A stretch of 64,000 nt of DNA, taken from positions 2,914,001-2,978,000 of the forward strand of contig NZ_CP064338.1 in assembly GCF_015476235.1 (NCBI RefSeq). Direction: 5' to 3'. The notes under the pieces are model-generated. The model worked only from the letters and a program-made list of their open reading frames with translations, was not told the DNA's origin and did no database searches. The DNA comes from Caldimonas thermodepolymerans (GTDB lineage Bacteria; Pseudomonadota; Gammaproteobacteria; Burkholderiales; Burkholderiaceae_C). Within the stretch, counting starts at the first letter, position 1; the number at the start of each line of letters is the position of its first letter. Positions 10,391-19,049 of this stretch are shown here, one piece after another. The position numbers and the translations under genes are program-made.

Positions 10391-12133
10391 ATGAAGCTGT
10401 CCGCCCATCTTTCGATCAGAGCCCGCCTCTACTTCAGCACCGCCTTCGCGCTGGTGCTCCTGACCCTGATCGGGTTGATGGGCTCGATGTCGCTCGGCAG
10501 CACCCGCGAGACGCTGGACGACCTGCTCGGCCACAAGGTCGGCGCGATGGTCGAGGCCGACGGGGTGCGCTCGCTGATGTCCGAGGTCCGGCGCCTCGAG
10601 AAGGACATCATCATCGACCACAACAACGCGGCCAAGGTCGCGGACCTGAAGGACCAGTGGCAGCAGGCGTCGGCGCAGGCCCATGCCCGCCTCGAGAAGC
10701 TGCTCGGCCAGCTGGCCAACCCGCGCGACCTCGAGCTGGCACGGCAGGCGCAGGTCGCCCTGAAGGAATATGAGCAGGGCATCGCGCCGATCATCGAGCA
10801 GATCGAGCGCGCCCAGCTGGACGGCGCCGCCGCCGGTGCCTACGCCGACCGCCTGAAGGAGCATGTCGAGGCGGCCGACCGCGACATGAGCGCGCTGGTG
10901 GCCGCGCTGCGCCAGGAGATGGAAGCCTCGAAGGCGGAACTCGAGGCCAGCACCGGGCGGCTGTCGCAGCTGCTGGTCGGCGCGGTCGTCGTCGCGCTGC
11001 TCGTGATGGTGCCGCTGACCGTCTTCACGGTGCGCAGCATCGCCGGCTCGGTGCTGCGCGCCCGCGACCTCGCCGCGCGCATCGCCCAGGGCGACCTGTC
11101 GCAGGACATCGTCGCGGCCCAGCGCGACGAGATCGGGCAGCTGGTCGCCTCGATGGCGGCCATGCAGCAGTCGCTGCGCACGCTGGTCGGCCAGGTGCGC
11201 GACGCCACCGGCAACATCACCAGCGCCTCGACCGAGATCGCCACCGGCAACCAGGACCTGTCCTCGCGCACCGAGCAGACCGCCTCCAGCCTGCAGCAGA
11301 CCGCCGCCTCCATGGAGCAGCTCACCAGCGCCGTCAAGCAGTCCGCCGACGCCGCGCGCCAGGCCAACCAGCTGGCCGCCTCCGCCAGCGAGGTCGCCGC
11401 CAAGGGCGGTGCGGTCGCCGCCGAGGTGGTCACCACCATGGACGAGATCAACGCCGCCTCCAGGAAGATCGCCGACATCATCGGCGTCATCGACGGCATC
11501 GCCTTCCAGACCAACATCCTCGCCCTCAACGCCGCGGTCGAAGCCGCCCGCGCCGGCGAGCAGGGCCGTGGCTTCGCGGTCGTCGCCGGCGAAGTGCGCA
11601 ACCTCGCCCAGCGCTCCGCGCAGGCGGCCAAGGAGATCAAGACCCTCATCGGCGCCTCGGTCGAGAAGGTCGAATCCGGCTCCAAGCTGGTGCAGTCGGC
11701 CGGCCAGACCATGAACGAGATCGTCGCCTCGGTGCAGCGCGTCACCGACATCATCGGCGAGATCAGCGCGGCAGCTGCCGAGCAGAGCGCCGGCATCGGC
11801 CAGGTCAACGTCGCGGTCACGCAGCTCGACGAGATGACGCAGCAGAACGCCGCGCTGGTCGAGGAGTCGGCCGCCGCCGCCGAGAGCCTCAAGCAGCAGG
11901 CGCAGCGCCTGGCGGAACTGGTGGGCACCTTCCGGCTGGACCAGCACGATGCCGGGCGCCTGGCGCAGCAGGCCATCGAACGCGCCCGCACGCAAGCCGC
12001 CCCGGCGCCCGTGCCTCAAGCCGCCGCGCCCGCGGCTGCACCGGCCGCCCCGGCAGCGGCCAAGCCGGAGCCAGGGCGCGCCGCAGCCCCCGCCGCCGCC
12101 TCCACCGCGGACGACGACTGGACGACCTTCTGA
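10391..12133 (+). CDS. Methyl-accepting chemotaxis protein, four-helix-bundle sensor (MCP4)
   Basis: This 580-residue chemoreceptor has a first membrane helix at about residues 14-36, a helical periplasmic domain with [13 protein letters not shown] as in MCP3, and a second helix near 196-216. HAMP, the signalling module and a long Ala/Pro-rich C-terminal linker ending DDDWTTF follow. The ATG at 10391 has AGGAAT six bases upstream. An in-frame TTG at 10370 is less likely. It is separated from MCP3 by 40 bases. The periplasmic domain is like MCP3, but the signalling module is nearest to MCP1. Confidence 0.93.
   Translation: MKLSAHLSIRARLYFSTAFALVLLTLIGLMGSMSLGSTRETLDDLLGHKVGAMVEADGVRSLMSEVRRLEKDIIIDHNNAAKVADLKDQWQQASAQAHARLEKLLGQLANPRDLELARQAQVALKEYEQGIAPIIEQIERAQLDGAAAGAYADRLKEHVEAADRDMSALVAALRQEMEASKAELEASTGRLSQLLVGAVVVALLVMVPLTVFTVRSIAGSVLRARDLAARIAQGDLSQDIVAAQRDEIGQLVASMAAMQQSLRTLVGQVRDATGNITSASTEIATGNQDLSSRTEQTASSLQQTAASMEQLTSAVKQSADAARQANQLAASASEVAAKGGAVAAEVVTTMDEINAASRKIADIIGVIDGIAFQTNILALNAAVEAARAGEQGRGFAVVAGEVRNLAQRSAQAAKEIKTLIGASVEKVESGSKLVQSAGQTMNEIVASVQRVTDIIGEISAAAAEQSAGIGQVNVAVTQLDEMTQQNAALVEESAAAAESLKQQAQRLAELVGTFRLDQHDAGRLAQQAIERARTQAAPAPVPQAAAPAAAPAAPAAAKPEPGRAAAPAAASTADDDWTTF
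11216..11785 (+). repeat. MCP signalling-module direct repeat, copy 4
   Basis: This segment aligns to copy 1 at offset 6705 and is almost identical from about 11270 to 11785, although the flanking parts of the two receptor genes are unrelated. Confidence 0.85.
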
Positions 12134-12202
12134 GGCCCGCGGCCAACCCCCTGGTGGTTTCCCGGCCTTCCCCGGTTCCGGGGTTGGGCCTCGCGCGGTT
12201 CG

Positions 12203-12219
12203 CGACCTACGCTAGGTCG
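12203..12219. other. Short perfect inverted repeat
   Basis: CGACCTA and TAGGTCG flank a three-base centre in the 191-base gap after MCP4. It could be an operator or a small hairpin. No T run follows and no partner protein is evident. Confidence 0.25.
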
Positions 12220-12324
12220 TGCACCCTGAACGTGGCGTATGCCGCAACGAGGCCCGCTGTTACCGGGCCGGTGGTTCACAGCGGCAGGCCGCGTACGGTG
12301 TAATGCGCCGACCGGACCGCTGCC

Positions 12325-13056
12325 ATGTCACACGCCCGCCCGTCTCCGTCGCCCCGCTCGCTGCCGCTCGTGGCGCTCGGGGTGGCGCTGTGCGGCACGC
12401 CGGGATTCGCTACCGCGCAGGCCGGCCTGCCGCCGGACGACGTGCAGCAGATCGCCCCCGGCGGCTGCCAGATCGACAGCTGGTATGCCCACGCCAGCGG
12501 GGCCCACGCGTGGATGTCGTTGCCCGCGTGCAGCAAGGCCCAGCCGGTGCGCCTGGGCGCGTTCCTGCAGCCGCTGACCCAGGTCCGCGAAGGCAACTGG
12601 GGCCTGGGGGCCGCGGCCCGCTTCACCGACGGCGACTGGCGGCTCGGCCCGGCCCGCTGGGGCCTCAAGGTCGCCGCGTTCACCCAGCGCCTGGCCGACC
12701 TCGGCCGCATGCAGATGGAGCATGCGACGCTCACCGCGCTCAGCTCGCTGGGCCTGCCCGCGGGCATGTCGCTGCGGCTGAACCTGGGCCCGCGCCACCA
12801 TGTCGAGACGCGCGAGACCACCACCCTGCTGGACGCGGCGCTGGCCTGGTCGCCGCACAACCGGTTCTCCTTCTCGGGCGAACTGCACGCCACCGACCGC
12901 ACGCCGACGGTGCAGTCACTGGGCACCCGGCTCTGGCTGATCCCCGGCCGGCTGGGGCTGCAGCTCAACGCCGGCCGCACGCTCGGCAGCGAGGCCTCCG
13001 AGGTGTATTCGCTGCAACTGCACTGGCATTTCCTCGAGCGCAAGCCCGCGCACTGA
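12325..13056 (+). CDS. Exported protein of unknown function, possible outer-membrane beta-barrel
   Basis: I do not recognise a named family. The 243-residue product has a clear signal peptide (SLPLVALGVALCGTPGFATAQA, cleavage near residue 32). The rest is made of alternating short strands such as GLGAAARF, WGLKVAAF, MSLRLNLG, FSFSGELHA and YSLQLHWHF, as in small outer-membrane barrels. It sits between MCP4 and cheR, inside an otherwise pure chemotaxis cluster. Two cysteines (in GGCQIDSWY and LPACS) may pair. A surface, envelope or stress role is possible, but nothing in the sequence defines it. Confidence 0.75.
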   Translation: MSHARPSPSPRSLPLVALGVALCGTPGFATAQAGLPPDDVQQIAPGGCQIDSWYAHASGAHAWMSLPACSKAQPVRLGAFLQPLTQVREGNWGLGAAARFTDGDWRLGPARWGLKVAAFTQRLADLGRMQMEHATLTALSSLGLPAGMSLRLNLGPRHHVETRETTTLLDAALAWSPHNRFSFSGELHATDRTPTVQSLGTRLWLIPGRLGLQLNAGRTLGSEASEVYSLQLHWHFLERKPAH

Positions 13057-13078
13057 ACGTGCCATCTGGTACCGGCGC

Positions 13079-13105
13079 TCAAGAACTTCCCGGCCCGGCC
13101 GATAT
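13079..13105 (+). promoter_or_regulatory. Sigma-28 (FliA) promoter for cheR
   Basis: TCAAGAAC at 13079-13086 and GCCGATAT at 13098-13105 are separated by exactly 11 bases. The predicted transcript start near 13112 leaves room for the cheR ATG at 13164 and argues against the TTG at 13128. Confidence 0.7.
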
Positions 13106-13163
13106 CCCGGAGTGACGACGCTCGCCGTTGAGCGCCGCAACACTGCCCAGAGTTCCGACCGTC

Positions 13164-14036
13164 ATGAGCGCCGTGCTCCCCTCCGCCGCGGCGGCCTCGC
13201 CCGCCGTGGCCGACCCCGTGATCCAGGAGTTCGCCTTCGACAAGGCGGACTTCGAACGCGTGCGGCAACTGATCCACCAGCGCGCCGGCATCAGCCTGCA
13301 CGCCGGCAAGCAGGCCATGGTCTACAGCCGCCTGTCGCGCCGGCTGCGCGAGACCGGACACCGCAGCTTTGCCGACTACCTGCACTGGCTGGAAAAGGGT
13401 GCGGGCGCGCAGGCCGAGGCGGAATGGCAGGAGTTCGTCAACTGCCTGACCACCAACCTGACCGCCTTCTTCCGCGAGGAGCACCATTTCCGCCTGCTGG
13501 CCGAGGAGCTGCGCCGGCGCGGCCCGCACCACCCGATCCACATCTGGTGCAACGCGGCCTCCACCGGCGAGGAGCCGTACTCGATCGCGATGACCGTGGT
13601 CGACACGCTGGGACACGACGCGCCGGTGCGCATCCTGGCCAGCGACATCGACACCCGGGTGCTGGCCACCGCCAGCCGCGGCATCTACGAGGCAGAATCT
13701 CGCGGCCTGACGCCGGAGCTGCTCAAGCGCCACTTCCTGCGCGGCACCGGCCGCAACACCGGGCGCATCCGCGTCAAGCCGGAGCTGGCGCGGCTGGTCG
13801 AGTTCCGCACCTTCAACCTGACCTCGCCGGTCTGGTCGCTCGGCTCGCGCTTCGACTTCGTGTTCTGCCGCAACGTGATGATCTACTTCGACGCGCCGAC
13901 GCAGCGGCGCGTGCTCGAGCGCATCCATGCCGTGATGGAGCCACAGGGGCTGCTGTTCGTCGGCCACTCCGAGAACTTCACCGATGCGCGCCAGCTGTTC
14001 CGCCTGCGCGGCAAGACGGTCTACCAGCGGCTGTGA
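13164..14036 (+). CDS. cheR: CheR chemoreceptor glutamate methyltransferase
   Basis: This 290-residue enzyme methylates receptor glutamates with S-adenosylmethionine during adaptation. The N-terminal helical CheR domain (FERVRQLIHQRAGISL) is followed by LTTNLTAFFREEHHF, the SAM-binding run WCNAASTGEEPYSIAM, and the C-terminal DFVFCRNVMIYFD. The three DWTTF-ending receptors in this cluster are its likely tethered substrates. The frame is open from a TTG at 13128, which would add 12 residues. I prefer the ATG at 13164 because of the promoter just upstream. The ribosome site is weak (AGAG). Confidence 0.93.
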   Translation: MSAVLPSAAAASPAVADPVIQEFAFDKADFERVRQLIHQRAGISLHAGKQAMVYSRLSRRLRETGHRSFADYLHWLEKGAGAQAEAEWQEFVNCLTTNLTAFFREEHHFRLLAEELRRRGPHHPIHIWCNAASTGEEPYSIAMTVVDTLGHDAPVRILASDIDTRVLATASRGIYEAESRGLTPELLKRHFLRGTGRNTGRIRVKPELARLVEFRTFNLTSPVWSLGSRFDFVFCRNVMIYFDAPTQRRVLERIHAVMEPQGLLFVGHSENFTDARQLFRLRGKTVYQRL

Positions 14037-14046
14037 GGCCCGTCGC

Positions 14047-14074
14047 TCAAGTGCAGCCGCCTACCGGACGATAA
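14047..14074 (+). promoter_or_regulatory. Possible sigma-28-like promoter before cheD
   Basis: TCAAGTGC at 14047-14054 and GACGATAA at 14067-14074 are separated by 12 bases. The element would start transcription almost at the cheD ATG, giving a near-leaderless message, so it may be a chance match or remnant. Confidence 0.3.
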
Positions 14075-14081
14075 GACCCTC

Positions 14082-14759
14082 ATGCTCGACACCGCACGCC
14101 CCCGCAGCAGCAGCCTCCAGGGCCCCGGGGGGGCGACCTCCACCGAGCGCCTGGAACGCCTCAAGGCCCGCCCGCGCAAGCCGGGCGAGGCCTCGTTCTT
14201 CTTCTACGACACGCATTTCCGCTGCGAGGCCGTCAAGGTGCTGCCGGGCGAGTACTTCGTGCACGACGAGGACATCGTCATCCTGACCACGCTCGGTTCC
14301 TGCATTGCCGCCTGCCTGTGGGACCGCAACCTGCGCGTCGGCGGCATGAACCACTTCATGCTGCCCGACGGCATCGGCGCGCAGGACTCGGGCCGCTACG
14401 GCTCCTACGCGATGGAACTGCTGATCAACGAGCTGATGAAGCTCGGCGCCACGCGCAGCTCGCTGGAGGCCAAGGTGTTCGGCGGCGGCCAGGTCATCAG
14501 CGGCATGAACAGCCTCAACGTCGGCCAGCGCAACACGGACTTCGTGATCGACTACCTGAAGACCGAGCGCATCCCCATCGTGTCCAAGGACGTGCTCGAC
14601 ATCTACCCCCGCAAGGTCTGCTTCTTCCCGGCCAGTGGCAAGGCCATGGTCAAGCGCCTGAGCACCAGCAACCCCGAAGCGCTGCTCGCCCAGGACCGGG
14701 CCGCCGGCCAGCGCATCATCCCGCCCGCCAGCGGCGCCGGCACGGTGGACCTGTTCTGA
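14082..14759 (+). CDS. cheD: CheD chemoreceptor glutamine deamidase
   Basis: This 225-residue protein deamidates specific receptor glutamines to glutamates, creating methylation sites. The catalytic cysteine lies in TTLGSCIAACLWD, the histidine in GGMNHFMLPD, and the later FGGGQVISGMNSLNVGQRN is also family-typical. The N-terminal 45 residues are poorly conserved and basic. It lies 45 bases after cheR and 27 bases before cheB, the usual cheR-cheD-cheB order in betaproteobacteria. Confidence 0.93.
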   Translation: MLDTARPRSSSLQGPGGATSTERLERLKARPRKPGEASFFFYDTHFRCEAVKVLPGEYFVHDEDIVILTTLGSCIAACLWDRNLRVGGMNHFMLPDGIGAQDSGRYGSYAMELLINELMKLGATRSSLEAKVFGGGQVISGMNSLNVGQRNTDFVIDYLKTERIPIVSKDVLDIYPRKVCFFPASGKAMVKRLSTSNPEALLAQDRAAGQRIIPPASGAGTVDLF

Positions 14760-14786
14760 ACCGGAATCCGAGGAGGACCTTCGCCC

Positions 14787-15866
14787 ATGTCCAAGATCCG
14801 CGTCGTGGTCGTCGATGATTCGGCCCTGGTGCGCAGCCTGCTCACCGAGATCATCAACCGCCAGCCCGACATGGAATGCATCGGTGCGGCCAGCGACCCT
14901 TACGTCGCGCGCGAGATGATCCGCAACCTCAACCCCGACGTCATCACGCTGGACGTGGAAATGCCGCGCATGGACGGCATCGACTTCCTGTCCAAGCTGA
15001 TGCGCCTGCGCCCGATGCCGGTGGTGATGGTCTCGACCCTGACCGAGCAGGGCGCCGACGTCACGCTGCGCGCGCTGGAGCTCGGCGCGGTGGACTTCGT
15101 CGCCAAGCCCAAGATCGGCATCGCCAACGGCCTGCAGCTGCTCGCGCAGGAGATCACCGAGAAGATCCGCATCGCCGCCAAGGCGCGCATCAGCAAGCCG
15201 GCCCAGCCCGTCGCCGCGGTCACCGGCAACACCCCTGTGGCCGTGCCGGCCAGCATCGGGCGGCTGTCGACCGAGAAGATCATCTTCATCGGCGCGTCCA
15301 CCGGCGGCACCGAAGCCACCCGCGAGGTGCTGACCGCGCTGCCGGCCGACGCCCCCGCGGTGTGCATCACGCAGCACATGCCGCCCGGGTTCACGCGCAG
15401 CTACGCCGCACGCCTGGACGGGCTGTGCCGCATCGCGGTCAAGGAAGCCGAGGACGGCGAACGCATCCTGCCCGGCCACGCCTACATCGCGCCGGGCGGC
15501 CGCCACTTCTGCGTCGAGCGCAGCGGCGCCAACTACATCGCCCGCGTGTACGACGGCGAGCCGGTCAACCGGCACCGCCCCTCGGTCGAAGTGCTGTTCC
15601 TGTCGGCCGCGCGGGTCGTGGGCCCCAACGCGATCGGCATCATGCTGACCGGCATGGGCGCCGACGGCGCGAAGGCGATGAAGGCGATGCGCGATGCCGG
15701 CGCCTACAACTACGCGCAGGACGAGGCCACCTCGGTGGTGTTCGGCATGCCGCGCGAGGCCATCCAGGCGGGCGCCGCGCACGAGGTGCTGCCACTCAAG
15801 CAGATCGCGCCGCACCTGATCGAGCGGCTGCGCAGCACCGCCGGCCCCAGCCTGAACCGGGTGTAG
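14787..15866 (+). CDS. cheB: CheB receptor methylesterase/response regulator
   Basis: This 359-residue enzyme removes receptor methyl groups when phosphorylated by CheA. The N-terminal receiver domain has D10/D11 and phospho-acceptor D56 ([12 protein letters not shown]). A linker rich in Ala/Pro follows at about 135-165. The C-terminal esterase has the serine in [11 protein letters not shown], the histidine in TQHMPPGFT and the aspartate in [16 protein letters not shown] precedes the ATG. The stop lies only four bases from the stop of the opposing receiver gene. Confidence 0.95.
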   Translation: MSKIRVVVVDDSALVRSLLTEIINRQPDMECIGAASDPYVAREMIRNLNPDVITLDVEMPRMDGIDFLSKLMRLRPMPVVMVSTLTEQGADVTLRALELGAVDFVAKPKIGIANGLQLLAQEITEKIRIAAKARISKPAQPVAAVTGNTPVAVPASIGRLSTEKIIFIGASTGGTEATREVLTALPADAPAVCITQHMPPGFTRSYAARLDGLCRIAVKEAEDGERILPGHAYIAPGGRHFCVERSGANYIARVYDGEPVNRHRPSVEVLFLSAARVVGPNAIGIMLTGMGADGAKAMKAMRDAGAYNYAQDEATSVVFGMPREAIQAGAAHEVLPLKQIAPHLIERLRSTAGPSLNRV

Positions 15867-15870
15867 GGCC

Positions 15871-16341
15871 TCAGCCCCGCCGCACCGCCTCGCACAGCGC
15901 GGCCAGCTCCCCCGGCGAGACGGGTTTCTGCAGCAGGCGCTCCATCCCCGCGGCCAGCGCCAGCGGCGCATCGTCGGTGTCGGCGCTGGTGCCCACCAGC
16001 CGCACCGCCGTCCCGCCCGGCTCGGCCCGCAGCGCGCGGGCGAACGCGTAGCCGTCCATGCGCGGCATGCGGCAGTCCGTGATCACCAGCCGGTGGCGGT
16101 GTTCGCGCCATGCCTGCAGCGCCTCCTCGCCGTCCTCGGCGATGTCGACCAGGCAGCCGCAGGCTTCCAGGTGCGCGCTGAGCAGCACCTGCTGCACGCG
16201 GTCGTCCTCGGCCACCAGCACGCGCAAGGGTTGCAGCCCGCCTGCCGCGGCCGTGTCCGGGTTCAGGGGGGCACGGACGACACCGGAAGGCACGGCAGGA
16301 CGCTCCTGATCGGGGTGGCTGGAAGATGAAGATGCCGCCAT
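15871..16341 (-). CDS. Receiver-only response regulator, convergent with cheB
   Basis: This 156-residue protein has about 38 low-complexity N-terminal residues followed by a single receiver domain (acidic pair D46/D47, phospho-acceptor D89 in ITDCRMPRMDG, Lys in LLQKPVS). The domain reads like receivers of large hybrid sensor kinases (RLVGTSADTDDAPLALAAGMERLLQKP) rather than like CheY. No output domain is present. The kinase partner is unknown, and its position suggests a CheY-like or phosphate-sink role. The reading frame continues upstream into hemW, but ATG at 16341 gives a sensible start. Confidence 0.75.
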   Translation of the reverse strand: MAASSSSSHPDQERPAVPSGVVRAPLNPDTAAAGGLQPLRVLVAEDDRVQQVLLSAHLEACGCLVDIAEDGEEALQAWREHRHRLVITDCRMPRMDGYAFARALRAEPGGTAVRLVGTSADTDDAPLALAAGMERLLQKPVSPGELAALCEAVRRG

Positions 16342-16388
16342 GCTGCCATGGGCAGCCGGCGCTGGAAACCCCGGCCTTCCCGGCCGCT

Positions 16389-17642
16389 TCAGTCGGCCTC
16401 CGGTAGGAACAGCGCCTGCAAGTCGCTGAGGAAGTCGAAGCCGCGCGCGGTGGGCCAGACGCGCTGCCAGTCCCGCTCGATGAAGCCCAGTCGCTCGGCC
16501 TCGTCCAGCGCCGCGGCGATCGCCGACAGCGGCAGCCCGGTGCGCTCGGTGAAGCGCGCCAGCTCGAAGCCTTCCTTCAGGCGCAGCGCGTTGAGCATGA
16601 ACTCGAACGGCAGGTCCGCGCGCGCCACCTCGTGCTCCTGCGCCACCGCGTCGCCGGCCAGCGCGGCTTCCATGTAGCGCGCCGGCTCGCGGAAGCGCAC
16701 CTGGCGCAGCACCCGGTGCGGGAAGCTCAGCTTGCCGTGCGCGCCGGCGCCGATGCCGAGGTAGTCGCCGAAGCGCCAGTAGTTGAGGTTGTGCGCGCAG
16801 GCATGCCCCGGCCGCGCGTAAGCCGAGACCTCGTAGCGCTGCAGGCCGGCCGCCGCGGTCAGCCCGGTGATGCGGTCGAGCATCTCGAAGGCCGTGTCGT
16901 CGTCCGGCACCGCGGGCGGGTACTTGGCGAAGTAGGTGTTCGGCTCCAGCGTCAGGTGGTAGACCGACAGGTGCGGCGGCGCGAAGGCCAGCGCCTGGCG
17001 CAGGTCGGCCTCGCACTGCGCCACGCTCTGCCCCGGCAGCGCGTACATCAGGTCCAGGTTGTAGGTCTCGAAGCAGGCGCGCGCCTCCTCGACGGCCGCG
17101 ATCGCCTGGGCCCGGTCGTGCACCCGGCCGAGCGCGCGCAGCTTCTCGTCGTCGAAGCTCTGTACCCCGATCGACAGGCGCGTCACCCCCGCCTCACGGT
17201 AGCCGCGGAAGCGGTCGCGCTCGAAGGTGCCCGGGTTGGCCTCCAGCGTGATCTCGCAGCCCGGCTCCAGCGGCAGGCGGGCGCGGATGTCGGCCAGCAA
17301 CCGGTCGATCGCCTCGGGCGAGAACAGGCTGGGCGTGCCGCCACCGATGAACACCGTCTGGATGCGCCGCCCCCACACCAGCGGCAGCGCAGCCTCCAGG
17401 TCGGCGCGCAACGCGTCCAGGTAGCGGGCCTCGGGCAGCCCGTCCCGGGCCGGCGCCGCCCCCTCGGCGACCACCGGCGGCAGGCCGCCGGCCGGGCGCG
17501 GGCCGCGCAGCTCGTGCGAGTTGAAGTCGCAGTACGGGCACTTCTTCAGGCACCATGGCACGTGCACGTAGAGCGACAGCGGCGGCAGCGCGCCCAGCTG
17601 CAGCGTGCCGGGCCGGAGATGGGTCTCGGGGGCGGAAGCCAT
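16389..17642 (-). CDS. hemW: HemW-type radical SAM protein (heme chaperone)
   Basis: This 417-residue radical SAM enzyme has the cluster motif CLKKCPYC near the N-terminus, then VFIGGGTPSLF, SIGVQSFDD and a C-terminal HemN-like domain. By family knowledge HemW is a heme-transfer protein related to, but distinct from, the oxygen-independent coproporphyrinogen III oxidase HemN. The rdgB-hemW order is typical of proteobacteria. It starts six bases after the rdgB stop, so the two are cotranscribed. The annotation hemN is often used for such genes, but the CxxxCxxC start without HemN's N-terminal extension favours HemW. Confidence 0.9.
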   Translation of the reverse strand: MASAPETHLRPGTLQLGALPPLSLYVHVPWCLKKCPYCDFNSHELRGPRPAGGLPPVVAEGAAPARDGLPEARYLDALRADLEAALPLVWGRRIQTVFIGGGTPSLFSPEAIDRLLADIRARLPLEPGCEITLEANPGTFERDRFRGYREAGVTRLSIGVQSFDDEKLRALGRVHDRAQAIAAVEEARACFETYNLDLMYALPGQSVAQCEADLRQALAFAPPHLSVYHLTLEPNTYFAKYPPAVPDDDTAFEMLDRITGLTAAAGLQRYEVSAYARPGHACAHNLNYWRFGDYLGIGAGAHGKLSFPHRVLRQVRFREPARYMEAALAGDAVAQEHEVARADLPFEFMLNALRLKEGFELARFTERTGLPLSAIAAALDEAERLGFIERDWQRVWPTARGFDFLSDLQALFLPEAD

Positions 17643-17648
17643 CGCGGG

Positions 17649-18254
17649 TCAGCCCAGGCGCCAGACCTCGCGCATCAGCTGCAGCATCTGGCGTGCGGCC
17701 TGGGCGCGGTGGCTGAGCCGGTTCTTCTCCTGCGCGTCGAGCTCGGCCACGGTGCGGCCCAGTTCCGGGATGTACATCAGCGGGTCGTAGCCGAAGCCGC
17801 CCTCGCCGCGCAGCCCGGCCAGCACCTCGCCGTGCCAGCGGCCCATCGCGACGAGCGGCTCGGGGTCGTCGGCCGCGCGCAGCGCGACGAGGACGCTGAC
17901 GAAGCGCGCGCGGCGGTCGCTGCGGCCTTCGAGCTGCTTCAGCAGCACGCTGTTGTTCTCGGCGTCGTCCTTCGCGCCGCCGAACAGCGTCGCGTAGCGC
18001 GCCGACAGCACCCCGGGCGCGCCGCCCAGGGCGTCGACGCACAGGCCGGAATCGTCGGCGATCGCCGGCCCGCCGCAGGCCGCGGCCGCGTGGCGCGCCT
18101 TGGCCAGCGCGTTCTCCACGAAGGTGCCGTGCGGCTCCTCGGCCTCGCCGATGCCCAGCGCCCCCTGCGCGACCAGCTCGACGCCCAGCGGCGCGAACAG
18201 CGCCTGCATCTCCGCCAGCTTCTTGGCGTTGTTGGAGGCCAGCACCAGGCGCAC
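17649..18254 (-). CDS. rdgB: RdgB/HAM1 dITP/XTP pyrophosphatase
   Basis: This 201-residue enzyme hydrolyses non-canonical purine triphosphates (dITP, XTP) to keep them out of DNA and RNA. The family landmarks are LASNNAKKLAE at the start, GTFVENALAKARHAA, IADDSGLCVDAL, GEGGFGYDPLMY and EKNRLSHRAQA. No ATG is near the conserved start. GTG at 18254 gives MRLVLASNN and lies two bases after the rph stop, so translation is probably coupled to rph. Confidence 0.92.
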   Translation of the reverse strand: MRLVLASNNAKKLAEMQALFAPLGVELVAQGALGIGEAEEPHGTFVENALAKARHAAAACGGPAIADDSGLCVDALGGAPGVLSARYATLFGGAKDDAENNSVLLKQLEGRSDRRARFVSVLVALRAADDPEPLVAMGRWHGEVLAGLRGEGGFGYDPLMYIPELGRTVAELDAQEKNRLSHRAQAARQMLQLMREVWRLG

Positions 18255-18256
18255 GC

Positions 18257-18985
18257 TCAGCCCTCCAGCGCCGCCTTCTGCGCGGCGATCAGTTCGCGGA
18301 TGCCCTTCTCGCCCAACGCGAGCAGCGCGTCCATCTCGGCGCGCGAGAACGGCACGCCCTCGGCCGTGCCCTGGATCTCGACGAAGCCGCCGGAGCCGGT
18401 CATCACCAGGTTCATGTCGGTGTCGCAGGACGAGTCCTCGACATACTCCAGGTCCAGCAGCGGCACGCCCTGCACGATGCCGACGGACACCGCGGCCACC
18501 GCGTCGCGGATCGGCGACTCGTCGATCAGCCCCAGGTCGAGCAGCTTGGTCACGGCGTCGTGTGCCGCGACCCAGGCGCCGGTGATCGCCGCGGTGCGCG
18601 TGCCGCCGTCGGCCTGGATCACGTCGCAGTCGAGCTGGATGGTGCGCTCGCCCAGCTTGGCCAGGTCGAACACCGCGCGCAGCGAGCGCCCAATCAGGCG
18701 CTGGATCTCCTGCGTGCGGCCGCTCTGCTTGCCCTTGGCGGCCTCGCGGTCGGTGCGGGTGTGGGTCGAGCGCGGCAGCATGCCGTACTCGGCCGTCACC
18801 CAGCCCTCGCCGCTGCCGCGCTTGTGCGGCGGCACGCGCTCCTCGACCGAGGCCGTGCACAGCACGCGGGTGTCGCCGAACTCGATCAGCACCGACCCTT
18901 CGGCGTGGCGCGTGTAGTTGCGGGTGATGCGCACGGGGCGCAAGGCATCGGGCGCGCGGCCCTGGCTGCGGAGGTAGGTGGTCAT
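18257..18985 (-). CDS. rph: Ribonuclease PH
   Basis: This 242-residue phosphate-dependent exoribonuclease trims tRNA 3' ends. It has the family start [34 protein letters not shown], then [28 protein letters not shown] and [19 protein letters not shown]. Length and sequence are complete. The ATG at 18985 begins the conserved [17 protein letters not shown], while the open frame upstream is unlike the family. It heads the rph-rdgB-hemW transcript, 64 bases downstream of the phosphatase gene. Confidence 0.94.
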   Translation of the reverse strand: MTTYLRSQGRAPDALRPVRITRNYTRHAEGSVLIEFGDTRVLCTASVEERVPPHKRGSGEGWVTAEYGMLPRSTHTRTDREAAKGKQSGRTQEIQRLIGRSLRAVFDLAKLGERTIQLDCDVIQADGGTRTAAITGAWVAAHDAVTKLLDLGLIDESPIRDAVAAVSVGIVQGVPLLDLEYVEDSSCDTDMNLVMTGSGGFVEIQGTAEGVPFSRAEMDALLALGEKGIRELIAAQKAALEG

Positions 18986-19049
18986 CTGGGAAATCTGCAA
19001 GGAAACGGAACGCGGGGCGCCTGCATGCGCCCCGCCACGGCCGTACATG

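Noticed and set aside
12203-12219. Terminator after MCP4
   Set aside because: The inverted repeat is short and lacks a T run; I listed it only as a low-confidence site.
15871-17016. A single 381-residue protein joining hemW-antiparallel text and the receiver domain
   Set aside because: The upstream half is simply hemW read in another frame. The receiver gene has its own ATG at 16341.
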